Positions 36,301 to 44,707 of a stretch of 64,000 nt of DNA are shown here, in pieces (the stretch's first letter is position 1; every line of letters starts with the position of its first letter). A program made the position numbers and the translations under genes. Under the pieces are notes generated by a model. That model was not told where the DNA came from. It worked only from the letters and a program-made list of their open reading frames with translations, and searched no databases. Location of the stretch: the NCBI RefSeq assembly GCF_029227915.1, contig NC_079883.1, forward strand, positions 16,184,001-16,248,000. The letters are read 5' to 3'. The stretch is from Hydractinia symbiolongicarpus (lineage: Eukaryota; Cnidaria; Hydrozoa; Anthoathecata; Hydractiniidae).

Positions 36301-36452
36301 GATTTTCACATACAGCTCACTAGTTGTTATTGTGCCCTTTTGCTCTTTTTGCTTATTGTTGTTGGTGTTGTTTTTTAGTTGACATGGATACAGAACAATC
36401 GACTAACATGTTGGACCCTGAGGGAGACGATGAAGATTTATTGTTTAAATAA
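18218..36452 (+). CDS. ATP6V1D: V-type proton ATPase subunit D (V1 sector), nine exons
   Basis: Subunit D forms the central rotor stalk of the V1 sector with subunit F and couples ATP hydrolysis to proton pumping at endomembranes. Nine plus-strand exons with GT/AG borders and matching phases were joined by eye: 18218-18335, 18443-18522, 23940-24007, 24364-24408, 34843-34946, 35347-35413, 35761-35839, 36214-36296 and 36379-36452. They code about 238 residues against roughly 247 in animals. Landmarks are [85 protein letters not shown] and the acidic end GDDEDLLFK. The opening exon starts after an AG in phase 2, so a short first exon coding roughly the first dozen residues lies upstream and was not found. 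An AATAAA overlaps the stop at 36448. The fourth visible intron is 10.4 kb and packed with mobile elements. Confidence 0.95.
18443..18522 (+). CDS. ATP6V1D: ATP6V1D exon
   Basis: Bounded by TTTTTTTAG and GTACAT. Codes the [18 protein letters not shown] block that follows the first helix in this family, and joins in phase to the exon 5.4 kb downstream. Confidence 0.92.
18683..18870. repeat. Dispersed repeat copy (partial) in ATP6V1D intron
   Basis: Begins ACTAGTCAATAAGCC, then TCCACTTAGGCAGG and TTTTAATGATGTCAGCAA. These are the same ordered pieces that open the units at 38.04 and 38.70 kb. The copy is truncated and diverged. Confidence 0.6.
19927..20746. mobile_element. 820-bp non-autonomous DNA transposon inserted in the virus-like ORF
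   Basis: The ends are related inverted repeats: CCCTGTGAATCC at left and, on the opposite strand at right, CAGCCCTGTAAATTT. The right end also carries a strong internal hairpin of AGGTCGGCATT-type sequence. TCTATCCAA occurs on both sides (19918-19926 and 20747-20755). Coding similarity of the surrounding relic continues from one side to the other, which independently supports these limits. The duplication reads as 9 bp, but 6-8 bp is possible if the true terminus begins CAACCCTG. No transposase is encoded. It contains one copy of a 256-bp unit also found at 26514-26769. Confidence 0.75.
20036..20291. repeat. 256-bp repeat unit, copy 1
   Basis: Matches 26514-26769 from AGCAAG to AGATAA at the same 256-bp length, with only scattered substitutions. 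The similarity stops abruptly at both ends. It lies inside a different transposon from copy 2. Confidence 0.85.
21600..22110 (+). pseudogene. Packaging-ATPase-type (FtsK/HerA-like) relic of a virus-like element
   Basis: The plus strand reads [11 protein letters not shown], then [20 protein letters not shown] near 21800-21860. After a frame change it reads [14 protein letters not shown] near 21890-21920, then a block with KDSKHSC near 22040. The hydrophobic-DD box followed by a LLTQ-type motif is the Walker B/sensor part of an ATPase family linked to Polinton-like and virus-like elements in cnidarians. No P-loop is visible upstream. Frame breaks show decay. It directly follows the capsid-type relic, as expected for a morphogenesis gene pair. 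Confidence 0.55.
22111..23939. other. Intron sequence; one unassigned minus-strand ORF
   Basis: A 99-codon minus-strand ORF (22480-22181) followed by another open block (22686-22447) may be the remains of a further gene of the virus-like element, but I recognise no domain. The rest is AT-rich intron with no visible repeats. Confidence 0.3.
23940..24007 (+). CDS. ATP6V1D: ATP6V1D exon
   Basis: Bounded by TTTTTCAG and GTTAGT. Codes [20 protein letters not shown] and enters the next exon in phase 1. The [11 protein letters not shown] block matches the conserved region before the LPVFE strand. Confidence 0.92.
24364..24408 (+). CDS. ATP6V1D: ATP6V1D exon (45 bp)
   Basis: A 45-bp exon between TTTTTAG and GTAAGT coding [14 protein letters not shown]. 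Its donor opens the 10.4-kb intron that holds the nested elements and the BEL retrotransposon. Confidence 0.92.
24409..25223. other. Intron sequence before the TTAA element
   Basis: No gene, repeat boundary or RNA structure could be supported. The ORF on the minus strand at 24866-25108 has no recognisable features. Confidence 0.4.
25851..26013 (+). pseudogene. THAP zinc-finger N-terminus of a Kolobok-like transposase
   Basis: The frame opens with [20 protein letters not shown], giving the first C-x4-C pair and the FFSLLKDPK segment typical of THAP domains. It runs into a GTGAGT splice donor after about 54 codons. The second C-x2-H pair is not visible downstream, where a nested element begins at 26247. 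It probably represents exon 1 of the transposase gene. Confidence 0.6.
26247..27299. mobile_element. 1,053-bp TIR element nested in the Kolobok-like element
   Basis: It has the same ends as the 133-bp element at 11.7 kb (CAGTCTTTTTCAGGA and complement). It is flanked by AGAGTC (26241-26246) and AGAGCC (27300-27305), a 6-bp duplication with one change. The right 110 bp closely follows the small copy. The left end has its own palindromic GCGTGCGATCGCACGC-type stem. In between lie a 256-bp unit and unassigned sequence. No transposase ORF. Confidence 0.75.
26514..26769. repeat. 256-bp repeat unit, copy 2
   Basis: Same orientation and length as 20036-20291, with a limited number of substitutions. 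Neither copy has obvious terminal repeats or a target duplication of its own. The host elements differ, so it may be an independent mobile unit or captured DNA. Confidence 0.85.
27999..28596 (+). repeat. BEL/Pao 5' LTR
   Basis: 598 bp, nearly identical to the 3' LTR apart from small indels. It has 8 extra bases near its start and lacks a roughly 20-bp stretch that the 3' LTR has near 33800. High similarity implies a fairly recent insertion. Confidence 0.95.
28981..29741 (+). pseudogene. BEL/Pao Gag region (two frames)
   Basis: A 124-codon helical block (28981-29355) is followed by a shifted block with [20 protein letters not shown] and [20 protein letters not shown], the Gag core of Pao-type elements. 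A stop near 29354 and frame breaks separate the parts. Confidence 0.7.
29754..30284 (+). pseudogene. BEL/Pao Gag-Pol zinc-knuckle region
   Basis: The 176-codon ORF ends with two cysteine/histidine clusters, CGFCGDTGH and [21 protein letters not shown]. These are the nucleic-acid-binding knuckles found between Gag and protease in this superfamily. Its start and the neighbouring frames show that it was once one longer Gag-Pol reading frame. Confidence 0.7.
30390..30970 (+). pseudogene. BEL/Pao aspartic protease region
   Basis: The frame through 30565-30576 reads DSGC in the context [18 protein letters not shown], the active-site loop of a retropepsin-type protease with the DSG triad. A TAG stop near 30710 breaks the frame. 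The downstream ORF 30742-30969 continues the linker toward the reverse transcriptase. Confidence 0.7.
31104..32526 (+). pseudogene. BEL/Pao reverse transcriptase region
   Basis: The block 31104-31553 has the cysteine-rich [20 protein letters not shown] entry segment and [20 protein letters not shown]. It is followed by [13 protein letters not shown] in the next ORF (RT motif around the first catalytic region). After a frame change comes the catalytic YVDDC at 32014-32028. A central part of the palm domain is missing at the frame change near 31800, so this copy is inactive. Confidence 0.85.
31206..31293 (+). repeat. 88-bp internal direct repeat, copy 1 (native site)
   Basis: It codes the conserved cysteine cluster before the reverse transcriptase, so this is the original location. 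The second copy at 32513-32600 differs by about one base. Confidence 0.9.
32513..32600 (+). repeat. 88-bp internal direct repeat, copy 2 (ectopic)
   Basis: It begins at the end of the reverse transcriptase block and ends where integrase similarity starts. Here it replaces the expected RNase H and integrase N-terminal zinc-binding region. It is out of family context, indicating a template switch or recombination. Confidence 0.9.
32600..32905 (+). pseudogene. BEL/Pao integrase core, N-terminally truncated
   Basis: Contains a DLSG-type first catalytic strand in one frame. In the ORF 32523-32903 it has [23 protein letters not shown] and [10 protein letters not shown]. These fit the D,D-35-E core, with the second aspartate in the PDKG segment. 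The HHCC finger is absent and the C-terminal part is frame-shifted. Confidence 0.75.
32912..33511 (+). pseudogene. BEL/Pao integrase C-terminal / DUF5641-like region
   Basis: Two adjacent ORFs separated by a TGA at 33176 contain [26 protein letters not shown] and then [16 protein letters not shown]. This is the Pao-family C-terminal module with its GDIVLF strand. It is followed by a purine-rich CGGGGAG just before the 3' LTR. Confidence 0.8.
33556..34164 (+). repeat. BEL/Pao 3' LTR
   Basis: 609 bp, same ends as the 5' LTR. It carries an insertion with AGTCTTCCTCTCAACC near 33800 that the 5' LTR lacks. Otherwise very similar. Confidence 0.95.
34843..34946 (+). CDS. ATP6V1D: ATP6V1D exon
   Basis: Bounded by ATTTTAG and GTAAAA. 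Codes [13 protein letters not shown] and [15 protein letters not shown]. It is the first exon after the 10.4-kb intron and restores phase 0 at its end. Confidence 0.93.
35347..35413 (+). CDS. ATP6V1D: ATP6V1D exon
   Basis: Bounded by TTTTTAG and GTAATA. Codes [20 protein letters not shown], the most conserved stretch of subunit D. Confidence 0.95.
35761..35839 (+). CDS. ATP6V1D: ATP6V1D exon
   Basis: Bounded by TTTCTTAG and GTATGT. Codes [20 protein letters not shown] and the REEFYR junction of the C-terminal helix. Confidence 0.95.
36214..36296 (+). CDS. ATP6V1D: ATP6V1D exon
   Basis: Bounded by TTCACAG and GTTAGA. Codes [19 protein letters not shown], the charged end of the C-terminal coiled coil. 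Confidence 0.93.
36379..36452 (+). CDS. ATP6V1D: ATP6V1D terminal exon
   Basis: Follows TTTTTTAG and ends at TAA 36450-36452. It codes an acidic tail finishing DDEDLLFK, matching the DEDLLFE-type end of animal subunit D. AATAAA motifs at 36448 and near 36540 could serve polyadenylation. Confidence 0.93.
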
Positions 36453-37867
36453 AATCAATTTTAACACAAAGCATATTTACACCTTTATTAAAGTAGCAAA
36501 AAAATTTTGGTTTTGTTGATTTTTGTTTGGAACTTTGGATAATAAAGTTAAAAATTGTAATCACATCTAAGGGTTTTAAGATTATATGCATTCAAAGGGT
36601 TTGAGATCTGTACCCAATGTTTTTCATGGCATATCTCTAGGTAATCATCTTTCACTTTGTGTCAGATTAGTACTTGCAGTATCTTTTAACAATAACAAGT
36701 GAAACACCCATGTTTTTTTTAACATCAGATAAATTTTTTTTTATTATCTAATTTCTGTAAAATTACTATTCAATTAATTTAGTAAATATGAATTTTGAAA
36801 AATAAAAGAGACAATTATCTTTTAGTTATGTGTATTTTGTGCTTTATTCTTATGTTTGAAAGTGCACTTTATTAGCCATAATTTTTCCTGTCATAGAAGA
36901 TAATATTGCAAAGTAAAATATTCTAATTGATCTGAAAATCTGTGAAATGCTCAAAGTTGTATAACATTGCTTTACCTTTACTTGCATGTTTTGTATTGTA
37001 CACTGTCTTTGACATCTTTCACCACATATATACTTGCATGACCTAATTGTTTGTAAACGTTCACATGCTATTTACAGCATAACATTTAGTAATTATTGTT
37101 TTTTAAATCTCTAATAGAATATCGTAAAAAGTATGTGCGTAAAGGTTCTACTTCTACACAAATAGTTTTCAGGATGTATACATTCTTAATTGTTCATCTA
37201 TGGAAGTCCTGTTTTCACACCTTCAAGTTTCACGAGGAAAATTTATTTTATTAAATGCTTTTAATGTTTTTTCTTCTTGATTCAACTGGTGTCTGTATGT
37301 CACATTTCACTCACCATTGAAGTTTTTAAGTAAATACGTTTAGCAGTCTTGGTGTGAGCATCTCACCTTCAGTATAATTATTTTATGCCATTTGTTTTTG
37401 TAAAGCATTTTTATGTTGCCTAGAATTAATGCAGACAAAAAAATGTGTGATTTTTTGCCAGTCAACAGTTTTGTGACATTTTTGTGGATGTAGAATTTTT
37501 TGTAATATGTCACTTTTTCTGTATTCTCATTTTTTTTCTCAAGTTTACAATAGGTCACATTTAGATGTTCTATTTTTGCTTAATTTTACAAAGATCTTAA
37601 GGTAATTTCTTTGCATTTAACCATATTTTAGCAATATTTTACAGTATAAGCAGAATTCATTTGTTTTTATTTTGCAATTTACATAGAAATCCTGCATTTT
37701 GTATATTTAAGCTAAATCTTTAAATGAAATTTTGCATAAATTTTAAAGTGTTTTTTGTTATTGTTTGTGCTAATTTGTGTTCTTAAGGTGATGTGATGGT
37801 AAAGTGGATCAATAATTGTTAGCATTGTCATGTTTTGCACTGAGAAAACAAGTTATGTTTTCTATAG
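36453..37867. other. 3' flank of ATP6V1D, no further gene seen
   Basis: Probable 3' UTR and intergenic sequence. No coding or repeat signal was found on either strand. Confidence 0.4.
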
Positions 37868-37951
37868 CTTTTGCAAAAGAATCTAAGGATCATGGGTGGG
37901 ATGTTTATTCTTCTGCACAAACCAGCTTCCAAGTTTTTTTTGTTGCAAAAG
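37868..37951 (+). CDS. Orphan exon-like segment A (unknown protein)
   Basis: An open 84-bp segment between TTTTCTATAG and GTATGT codes FAKESKDHGWDVYSSAQTSF and ends in phase 1. It splices in phase to 42775-42825. No family is recognised. It could be the middle of an unplaced gene or an alternative 3' exon of ATP6V1D, whose 36214-36296 exon also ends in phase 1. It could equally be a chance ORF. Confidence 0.3.
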
Positions 37952-38041
37952 GTATGTAATATTCTTTATTAGTTATTATTATTATTTATTATTATTTATA
38001 AAATATTTATACAGGATAGGTCGTTTCAGGTTATATACATA

Positions 38042-38697
38042 ACTAGTCGATAAAGCCAGTGGAAAAATCCACTGAGGCAGGATAAAAATGAAAAAGAAGC
38101 GTTACTTGAATTTTGATGATGTCAGCAACCCATCCACAAAACTAAAATAAAATTAGAACCTTGTTTTCACGTTGCTTCTGTTGTGTAGAGCTTAAAATGC
38201 TGACCAAGAAAATGTATATGATCATGTGCTTTTAATGAAGGGTTAATGAACTATAAGGGTTTAAATATTTTGCTGACGTTAGCAATGGCCCGTCAAAACC
38301 CAAAAAAATTTATTTAGAAATTTTTATACCTTTTGCCTTCATCGTATAGATCTTGAAATGCTGATCAAGAAAATGTAACGGATTTGGGGACCCAGGTTTG
38401 GGAAAATTACCTAAATTAGTCCTAGGTGGTCTTTAGATACCCATGGGGTGAAAAATCATTGACGTCACCACCTCGTTTCCAAGTTATTTGACCTCAAAGT
38501 TTTAAATGCACTGTAATAGCTTCATTAATTTAATATACTTTTCTGTGACGTTAATATTATTTTAACGTTAACGTTTGGTAAATAACAGAACAATTTTATG
38601 GGGGATGTTTTACAGACTTTATCAAAGAAAATAGTGAAGAATATAATCCACTTTGCAAAAGTCACAGACAGACAGATGGAAGCTTTGTATTATTATA
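38042..38697. repeat. Dispersed repeat, tandem unit 1
   Basis: Begins ACTAGTCGATAAAGCCAGTG and carries TTTTGATGATGTCAGCAACC, a GACGTCACCACCTCGTTTCC block and a (CAGA)n-like end before ATTATTATATAGATAAAG. Unit 2 follows directly. It shares all major blocks with unit 2 in the same order. Confidence 0.8.
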
Positions 38698-39335
38698 TAG
38701 ATAAAGCCCGTGGAAAAATCCACATGTGCAAATTAAAGACGAAAAAGAAGCGTCATTTAAATTTTGATGACGTCAGCAACCCATCCACAAAAAAAATAAA
38801 TTAGAACCTTCTTTTCACGTTGCCTCTATTGTGTAGAGCTTAAAGCGCTGATCAAGAAAATATATATGATCATGTACTCTTGATGAACGGTTAATAAGAT
38901 ATAAGGGTTTAAAAATTTCGCTGACAATTTTTTTTTTAGTAATTTGTATACCTTTTACGAAAATATTGTGGTTCAAAAGTTTTTTGATGACTTCATCCAC
39001 CCCGTCTTACCGAAACGGATTTGGGGAAACCGATTTGGGAAACTTACCCAAATTGGTCCCAGGTGGTCTCTAGTTACCCACGCGGTGAAAAATCATTGAC
39101 ATCACCACCTCGTTTCCAAGTTATTTGACCTCAAAGTTTTAAATGCACTGTAATGGCTTCATTAACTTAATATAAGATATTGACGTTAAAGTAGTGTTAT
39201 TAACGTTGCGCCGTAACGTCAGAAAATTTAGCATTTGAGACATAACTTTTTCGGCCAATCAAAGAAAAATGAACTTATCCACTTTGCCTGTTACAAACAG
39301 ACAGACATAGTCTCTGTATTATTAAAAGAGATGTT
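38698..39335. repeat. Dispersed repeat, tandem unit 2
   Basis: Opens TAGATAAAGCCCGTGGAAAA, repeats the blocks of unit 1 including the CATTGACATCACCACCTCG stretch, and ends CAGACAGACATAGTCTCTG followed by TATTATTAAA. Other diverged copies are at 5.5, 18.7 and 56.7 kb, so the family is dispersed. Confidence 0.8.
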
Positions 39336-39589
39336 TACATATATATTTACAAGTGTAAAATAACTGCTTTCCAAATGAGTCCTGTCAAAGAAAGAATAAA
39401 ATAATAATTTTAAAAGCAAAAATACATGATTAGTATAATACCATATATTTTCCAAACCATACTGGAAACTAGTTAGAAGTTAGAGATAAAAAGTTAAAGA
39501 AGTTAAAGAGTTAAAAGCTAAAATTATCTAGTTTTTTTAAAAACATATTCTCGTTATTTTCGTAACGGATGTCTCTGACAAACTATTTT

Positions 39590-40790
39590 AAATATGTGCA
39601 CCTTGATAGAAAAAACCACTTTGTGCTTTCTTAGTTTTTACCTTTGGTAACTTTATTGACTGTTTATTATTTCTTGTTCTTTTGGAGTGTGACATCATTT
39701 CAAAGTAATTGTCCATAGGCGATGGAAGTTTTGTTGTAATTGATCGTCTGACAATTTTACACGTGTGACATTTGATTGATGTCATGTTCGTAGTGATGAT
39801 TTCTTGTTGACTTTTGTTCCCAGTGATTATGGTAACAGCACGATCGTGCATTTGATCGAGTTTTGCTATTGACGTTCTCGACAGATTAAGGTTCACAATC
39901 CCACAATAGGTAAACACTGGAACAATACTTGTGTAAATCATTTTGTTTGCTTCTACAGTCAAGTTAGGACGTACTTTTGACAGCAGTCGTAATTGGGAAC
40001 TAAGTTTTTTGTATTTCTAGGTAAAATCTTCGTTTAAATTGTTGAATCAAGATTGACTCCCAAATACTTGTAAGATGTTGTTTGGTTTAGACTGGATCCG
40101 TTGAGTATTAAGTTTAGTGGTGCAGCCTTTTAAATACGACCTGTGGTTCCAAATATCATTGTTTCTGTTTTACCTTTTTTGAGGTTTAGAGACAAGTCGT
40201 TGTTTCTCACCCAATTATAGATTTTAGGCATGTCAATATTCAACATTTTTTGAATAGATTCAGAATTTTTCCCATGAACGTATGAAACGGTATCGTCAGC
40301 GTATTTGAGGATACTACAATGACGTAGGCAGGTGTCGATATCATCCAAGTGAAATAAAAATAACGTTGGTCCAAGAATTGGTCCTTGTGGAACTCCTCTG
40401 AAGACTGGATAGTCCCCAGAGAGGTGATCGTCGCAGAATACGCACTGCTTACGGTTAAAGAGATTTTAAAGAGGTTTTCAAACCAAATCAATTCCTTTCC
40501 AGTTATTCCGTAAGATGGTAATTTGGATAGAAGGAACGAATGACTAACCGTGTTGAATGCCTTACTTAAATCAATGTAAGTCACCCCTGTTAGGTAGCCA
40601 TTGACAATGTTTTTACGAATATTATGAAACAAGATGTTACAGGCTAATTCGGTTGATCTGTGCCGGCGGAAACCAAATGGACTGTTTTTCAGCAAATAGT
40701 TGTTTTCAATATAGTTTGAGAGTTGGTGATGTACAACGCGTTCAGGTATTTTGGACAGAGATGGTAGTTGATAAAGTCTGATTTTGATTC
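39590..40790 (-). pseudogene. LINE reverse transcriptase relic
   Basis: On the minus strand, reading from 40700 downward, FGFRRHRSTELACN and YIDLSKAFNTVSHSFLL are followed after frame changes by LKYADDTVSYVHGKNSES near 40270. A C-terminal block contains VPVFTYCGIVNLNLS near 39900. The AF-D and YADD motifs define a non-LTR reverse transcriptase of the Jockey/CR1/RTE style. Several frame breaks show that it is dead. The endonuclease domain was not found. Confidence 0.85.
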
Positions 40791-41106
40791 CGATTTGTGA
40801 AGTGGAGTAATTTTCAAAAAGAACTTTTAGAAAAAAAGAGAGATTTTAATCAATCCATTGCTTCCATCTGGGTACGTGAAAAAGTTAATTACTTTAATTG
40901 CTGTGATCTGATTAGTTAATTTCGATCCTCTAATTATCTCTTCAAATAATAAATAGCCAAGATGATTACGATCATTGCCCGTCGATGACATCTGTAGCTG
41001 TCGAAATGTAGCCTAGAATAAACTCGCTTGTTCATGACATGATAATATTAATATTATTCCTAATATATTCTTAGCATAACTATGACCTGAAAATATACAT
41101 TGCCTA

Positions 41107-42171
41107 AGGTTACTGTAAAGGAAACAAATTTTTTTTTTAGGTTTTTTGCAAAAAATTCATGGCATATAGAAAAAAAAAAATTCTCTTTCGAATGACATAT
41201 TTTGAAAATATTTGGAACATCCCTTTTTTCTAGAAAAAGCCTTTTCAGAGGTTTATATCCTTCACACCTTCGAGAAAATATGTGCAAAATGAATTAAGCA
41301 TATTTTTTGTAAACATTATGCATGATATGAAACTACCGTAGAAATATATGCGTAATAATATTTTTTAGATAGTTTATTTTTACCATCGATATATAAAAAT
41401 ATATATATAAATGTCGTATAAAAAATCATTAAAAAAATCAGTTAAGGAGTATGCATATAAGTTAAGGAGTATGCATATAAGCTTTCTCTTGTAACCCTGA
41501 CTTCTGTCTGTTAATAATTCTGAACGTGTGCACACATATTCAGCATAAAGAAAAAGTTCACACTTCCATCAACATTTTCATAACACTTACGAAAATCTTT
41601 AAAAACAAATGTCTCGTTAGTAAATTTTTGCATACATGCCTTTATGTTTGTGGTCTCTTTTTCCGAAAGCTTCCTATTGACTCATTAACATTTTCGGTAA
41701 TGGAAAGCTGAATAAATTATGCACAAAAGGTTCCCGGATTTTTTTGTATAAATTACTGATTAGCGAATTATGACGACAGAAAGAAAAAAATATGCATTTT
41801 TTGAATGATTATATATAATTACAAATAATTTCATAACAACGTTGTTATAAAAAAAAAAAACGGGAACCTTTTTGAATTTAATTTATGCTGAATATAATAG
41901 TGAAAAACGAGAAGTCTGTGACCACACGTTCGGAAAAAGAAGCCATTTTAAAACGTACAGTGAAAAAAAAATGGTGTGTGTTTAATTCATTATATTTTCT
42001 TTTTGGAAAATTAACATCTCACGAAAATAACACCAACAAGAAAGTCTTTCATCAAACATTCAAAAACAAAAAAAAATAAAAAATAAGAAAATATATAAAA
42101 GTATTGATAAATTTTAAGGTTTTTTCTGAGACTACTCATCAAGTGATTTTTTTTCTTTACAGTAACCTTAA
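41107..42171. mobile_element. Foldback element candidate (inverted ends, internal palindrome)
   Basis: AAGGTTACTGTAAAG near 41106 recurs as its complement at 42155-42170. A second inverted pair, AAAAGGTTCCCG near 41729 and CGGGAACCTTTT near 41863, is nested inside. The outside bases allow a TA or TAA-type target site. No transposase is encoded. The exact limits are uncertain. Confidence 0.55.
41440..41481. repeat. Short tandem duplication of about 21 bp
   Basis: AGTTAAGGAGTATGCATATA occurs twice head to tail. It lies inside the foldback candidate. Confidence 0.85.
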
Positions 42172-42284
42172 TTGAGTAAAGCCTGCTATAATTTGCTATA
42201 GCTTATGGCAAATTCTGTTACGTGTAACGGACCTATTGTTGCTTTGGACAAATAAAGAATTTGAGATTACTTGATATCAATAAA

Positions 42285-42450
42285 AATAGTAGCCTTGTGG
42301 CACAGTGTTTGATTCCGGTGTGGGAGGTTTTGGTTCTTGTTTAGTGTTCTGCATGAGAATAGAATTGATATCTTAGGGGGTTGTCTATTTGAGGACCCTC
42401 ATGGATAGCAGTACCAATATGAACTGAAGAGGCTATCCAATTTCAATAAT
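42285..42450 (+). repeat. SINE copy, plus orientation
   Basis: Starts with TAGTAGCCTTGTGGCACAGT, which resembles an A-box region, has a weak B-box around GGTTTTGGTTCTTG, and ends GAGGCTATCC then AATTTCAATAATAAAG. The body and end match, on the opposite strand, the SINE at 15976-16305. Confidence 0.7.
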
Positions 42451-42774
42451 AAAGTGAACTTGTAATAAAATTTTGTGCATCATACAGAACCAACAATCGA
42501 ACTTGGACATTAGGATATTCATAACTTCTAATCCATTTTTCAGTGTATATTCTTATAAAAAAAGTGTGAAAGAAAACATGCTCTTGCTCTGAAAGTTAAG
42601 ACGGCTAAAAAATCGTTATGTACCTAAATTCATTGCTCTACCAGATACTCTAAACAATATTACATCATGTTCTTAATGTTGCACTTGCCTTTCTTTGGCT
42701 TTCTCAGTAGTATTCTCTGGATAAAAGTCCAAACTTTACTTTAATTACTAAAATTTTCCTTGTTTTAAAGATAG

Positions 42775-42825
42775 CAGATTGGAAATGTATACAATTGTCT
42801 GATGCATTTCCAATCAGATCTCTTC
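42775..42825 (+). CDS. Orphan exon-like segment B (unknown protein)
   Basis: A 51-bp open segment after GATAG and before GTATGT. Joined in phase to segment A it codes ADWKCIQLSDAFPIRSL. The GATAG acceptor lacks a strong pyrimidine tract. A possible last exon at 43849-43877 would end the frame within about 10 codons. The model is weak. Confidence 0.25.
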
Positions 42826-44630
42826 GTATGTTTTTATACTCGACAACAACAGTTTTTATTTTACATTTTATAATCAAATTATATTTGAATGCAATAGATT
42901 TTTACAAAAGAAGCAACCTTGGTCTAAGAACACAAGAATGGAAGATAAGAAGAACAAATAAGCTTTAAACTAACCTGTGACGAGTAAACATTGGCATGCT
43001 TTGTTTCAAATAACGTTTTTCAGGATTTATTTTAAATAAATAAGTACAAAAGATATAAAAAAGAGACAGCCTTCTTCAATTTGGTTTTCTCTTTTCAGTT
43101 CATAAACAACTTGTTTCGGTGAGATACGACGCACGCATGCCAAACTGGTGTTAAAAATAAATTATTTAAAACATGGCTATGTACAGCGCTGTAGTATAAA
43201 TAACAGATAGAATCCCCTCTTTTCTCATTTGGGACCTTATTTTCAATAAATTTTTAACGTAACACCACACTTTGGAGACATTTTGTGAGCTTTAGAAAAG
43301 TGACCCGTGATTTTTGTGCCATGGACTCACAAACACATTATAATATAGGATTAGGCAAAGAAATGGAGAATTCAATGTTTAGTTTAGATCACTTAAAGAA
43401 TCGTGCAAGTGTTTTACACAACCTTACAACATAATATTGATTTGTTTAATCATGTTGCTTCACTTCACTTCATTTATTTTATTTTGTTTACATTTGTGAA
43501 TTAAGACACACATCAGTTGATGTCTGTAAAGATGATAATCTTGTTTTCTTTTAGAAAAAAAACGAACTTTTTCAAGAATATGATGTAGAGATAATTCCAA
43601 CATGATTTATCATTTTTTATTTTAAATGAATGGTTTTCCATGGTTTCCTTTCTTGACTGTATGTACATATTGAAATATGATATGAATACGTGTGGTCAAA
43701 ACTGTGTATCCACTTTGTTTACTCTTTCATTCCAATGTTTTAATAGGTTTGTGCTTAGAAAGCATTTGTTATGATTGTGTAAGGATTGTGACACTGTATA
43801 CACTACTTAATTCTGAAGTACTTCATTTTCACTATTTTCTTATTCAGGAATTCAGCTCAAGATAAGCAAGGAATAGAAGAAGAACTAAAAGTCTTATTGT
43901 CATTGAGTTAGTAGGTATGCAGTTTACTAGAGAAAGGAATTATATTTAGTATGTTTGTACTGCTCTTTTCAGTTTTGCCAGCAAGCTGCAAATTCAATGT
44001 GAAAGTGCTCACAAGAACTTATTTAATAACTTTAACATCATAGTTAATGCAAACAAGTAAACCCTTGTAATGTCAGTTTTTTATGTTTTAAGCAGATATT
44101 TATACTTAAAGGGTGAAATTACAGAAATACCTTAGACACTATGGGATATTGCAGTATTAAAATTCCTTCAAATATCTATCATTTTTAATAAAAAATGAGT
44201 ATTGAGGAAATCTGAGAAACGAAAAAACAAAAAGTTTTTCTTATTAAAAAAATTCCATTCAGCCTTTATGAAATTTTATTTTTTAACCCGAGCACATATT
44301 ATTGCATTATTTTATTCAAGCAGAACTTGAAATACTGTTGTTACAAAATAATTTGCATAATAGCTATACAATGAATAAAGAACGTGCTTAAAAACAAACA
44401 AGTATAAGATGGTCGCACATCTTCTTTTTTCCCTGTTTTTTATGAAGCTACTGCAAGCATTATTTCAAAATCAATTTTCATCAAACTTGTTAGAATTAGG
44501 CTTTTTACATCCAAGCAAATAAGCTTTCTAAATATTTTGTTTGTTTCTTTTGTTAATAAGTTTTGTTTTTAATAACAAAAGGTCTTGTTTCCAGTGCAGT
44601 ATTTTTCCCTAAATGATATTTAATATTCCT
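42826..44630. other. Intergenic stretch
   Basis: Apart from the possible terminal exon near 43849, nothing could be supported: no conserved ORF, RNA gene or repeat boundary. Confidence 0.4.
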
Positions 44631-44640
44631 TCTCTTGCAG
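44631..44640 (+). promoter_or_regulatory. Splice acceptor just upstream of the Notch-ligand start codon
   Basis: A pyrimidine-rich tract ending CTCTTGCAG precedes the initiator ATG by 22 bp, so the 5' end of the mRNA is produced by splicing. Either an untranslated first exon lies upstream or a spliced leader is added in trans, a process known in hydrozoans. The sequence alone cannot separate the two. Confidence 0.5.
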
Positions 44641-44662
44641 GTAAACATTGACAAGAACAATA

Positions 44663-44707
44663 ATGGATAACACAATACATGCTATCTTATTTGTTTGCCT
44701 TGTGATG
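44663..44707 (+). CDS. Notch ligand exon 1: signal peptide
   Basis: Codes MDNTIHAILFVCLVM and ends in phase 0 before GTAAAT. With the first residues of the next exon (CVHA) it forms a short hydrophobic signal peptide with a plausible cleavage after A. Confidence 0.8.
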
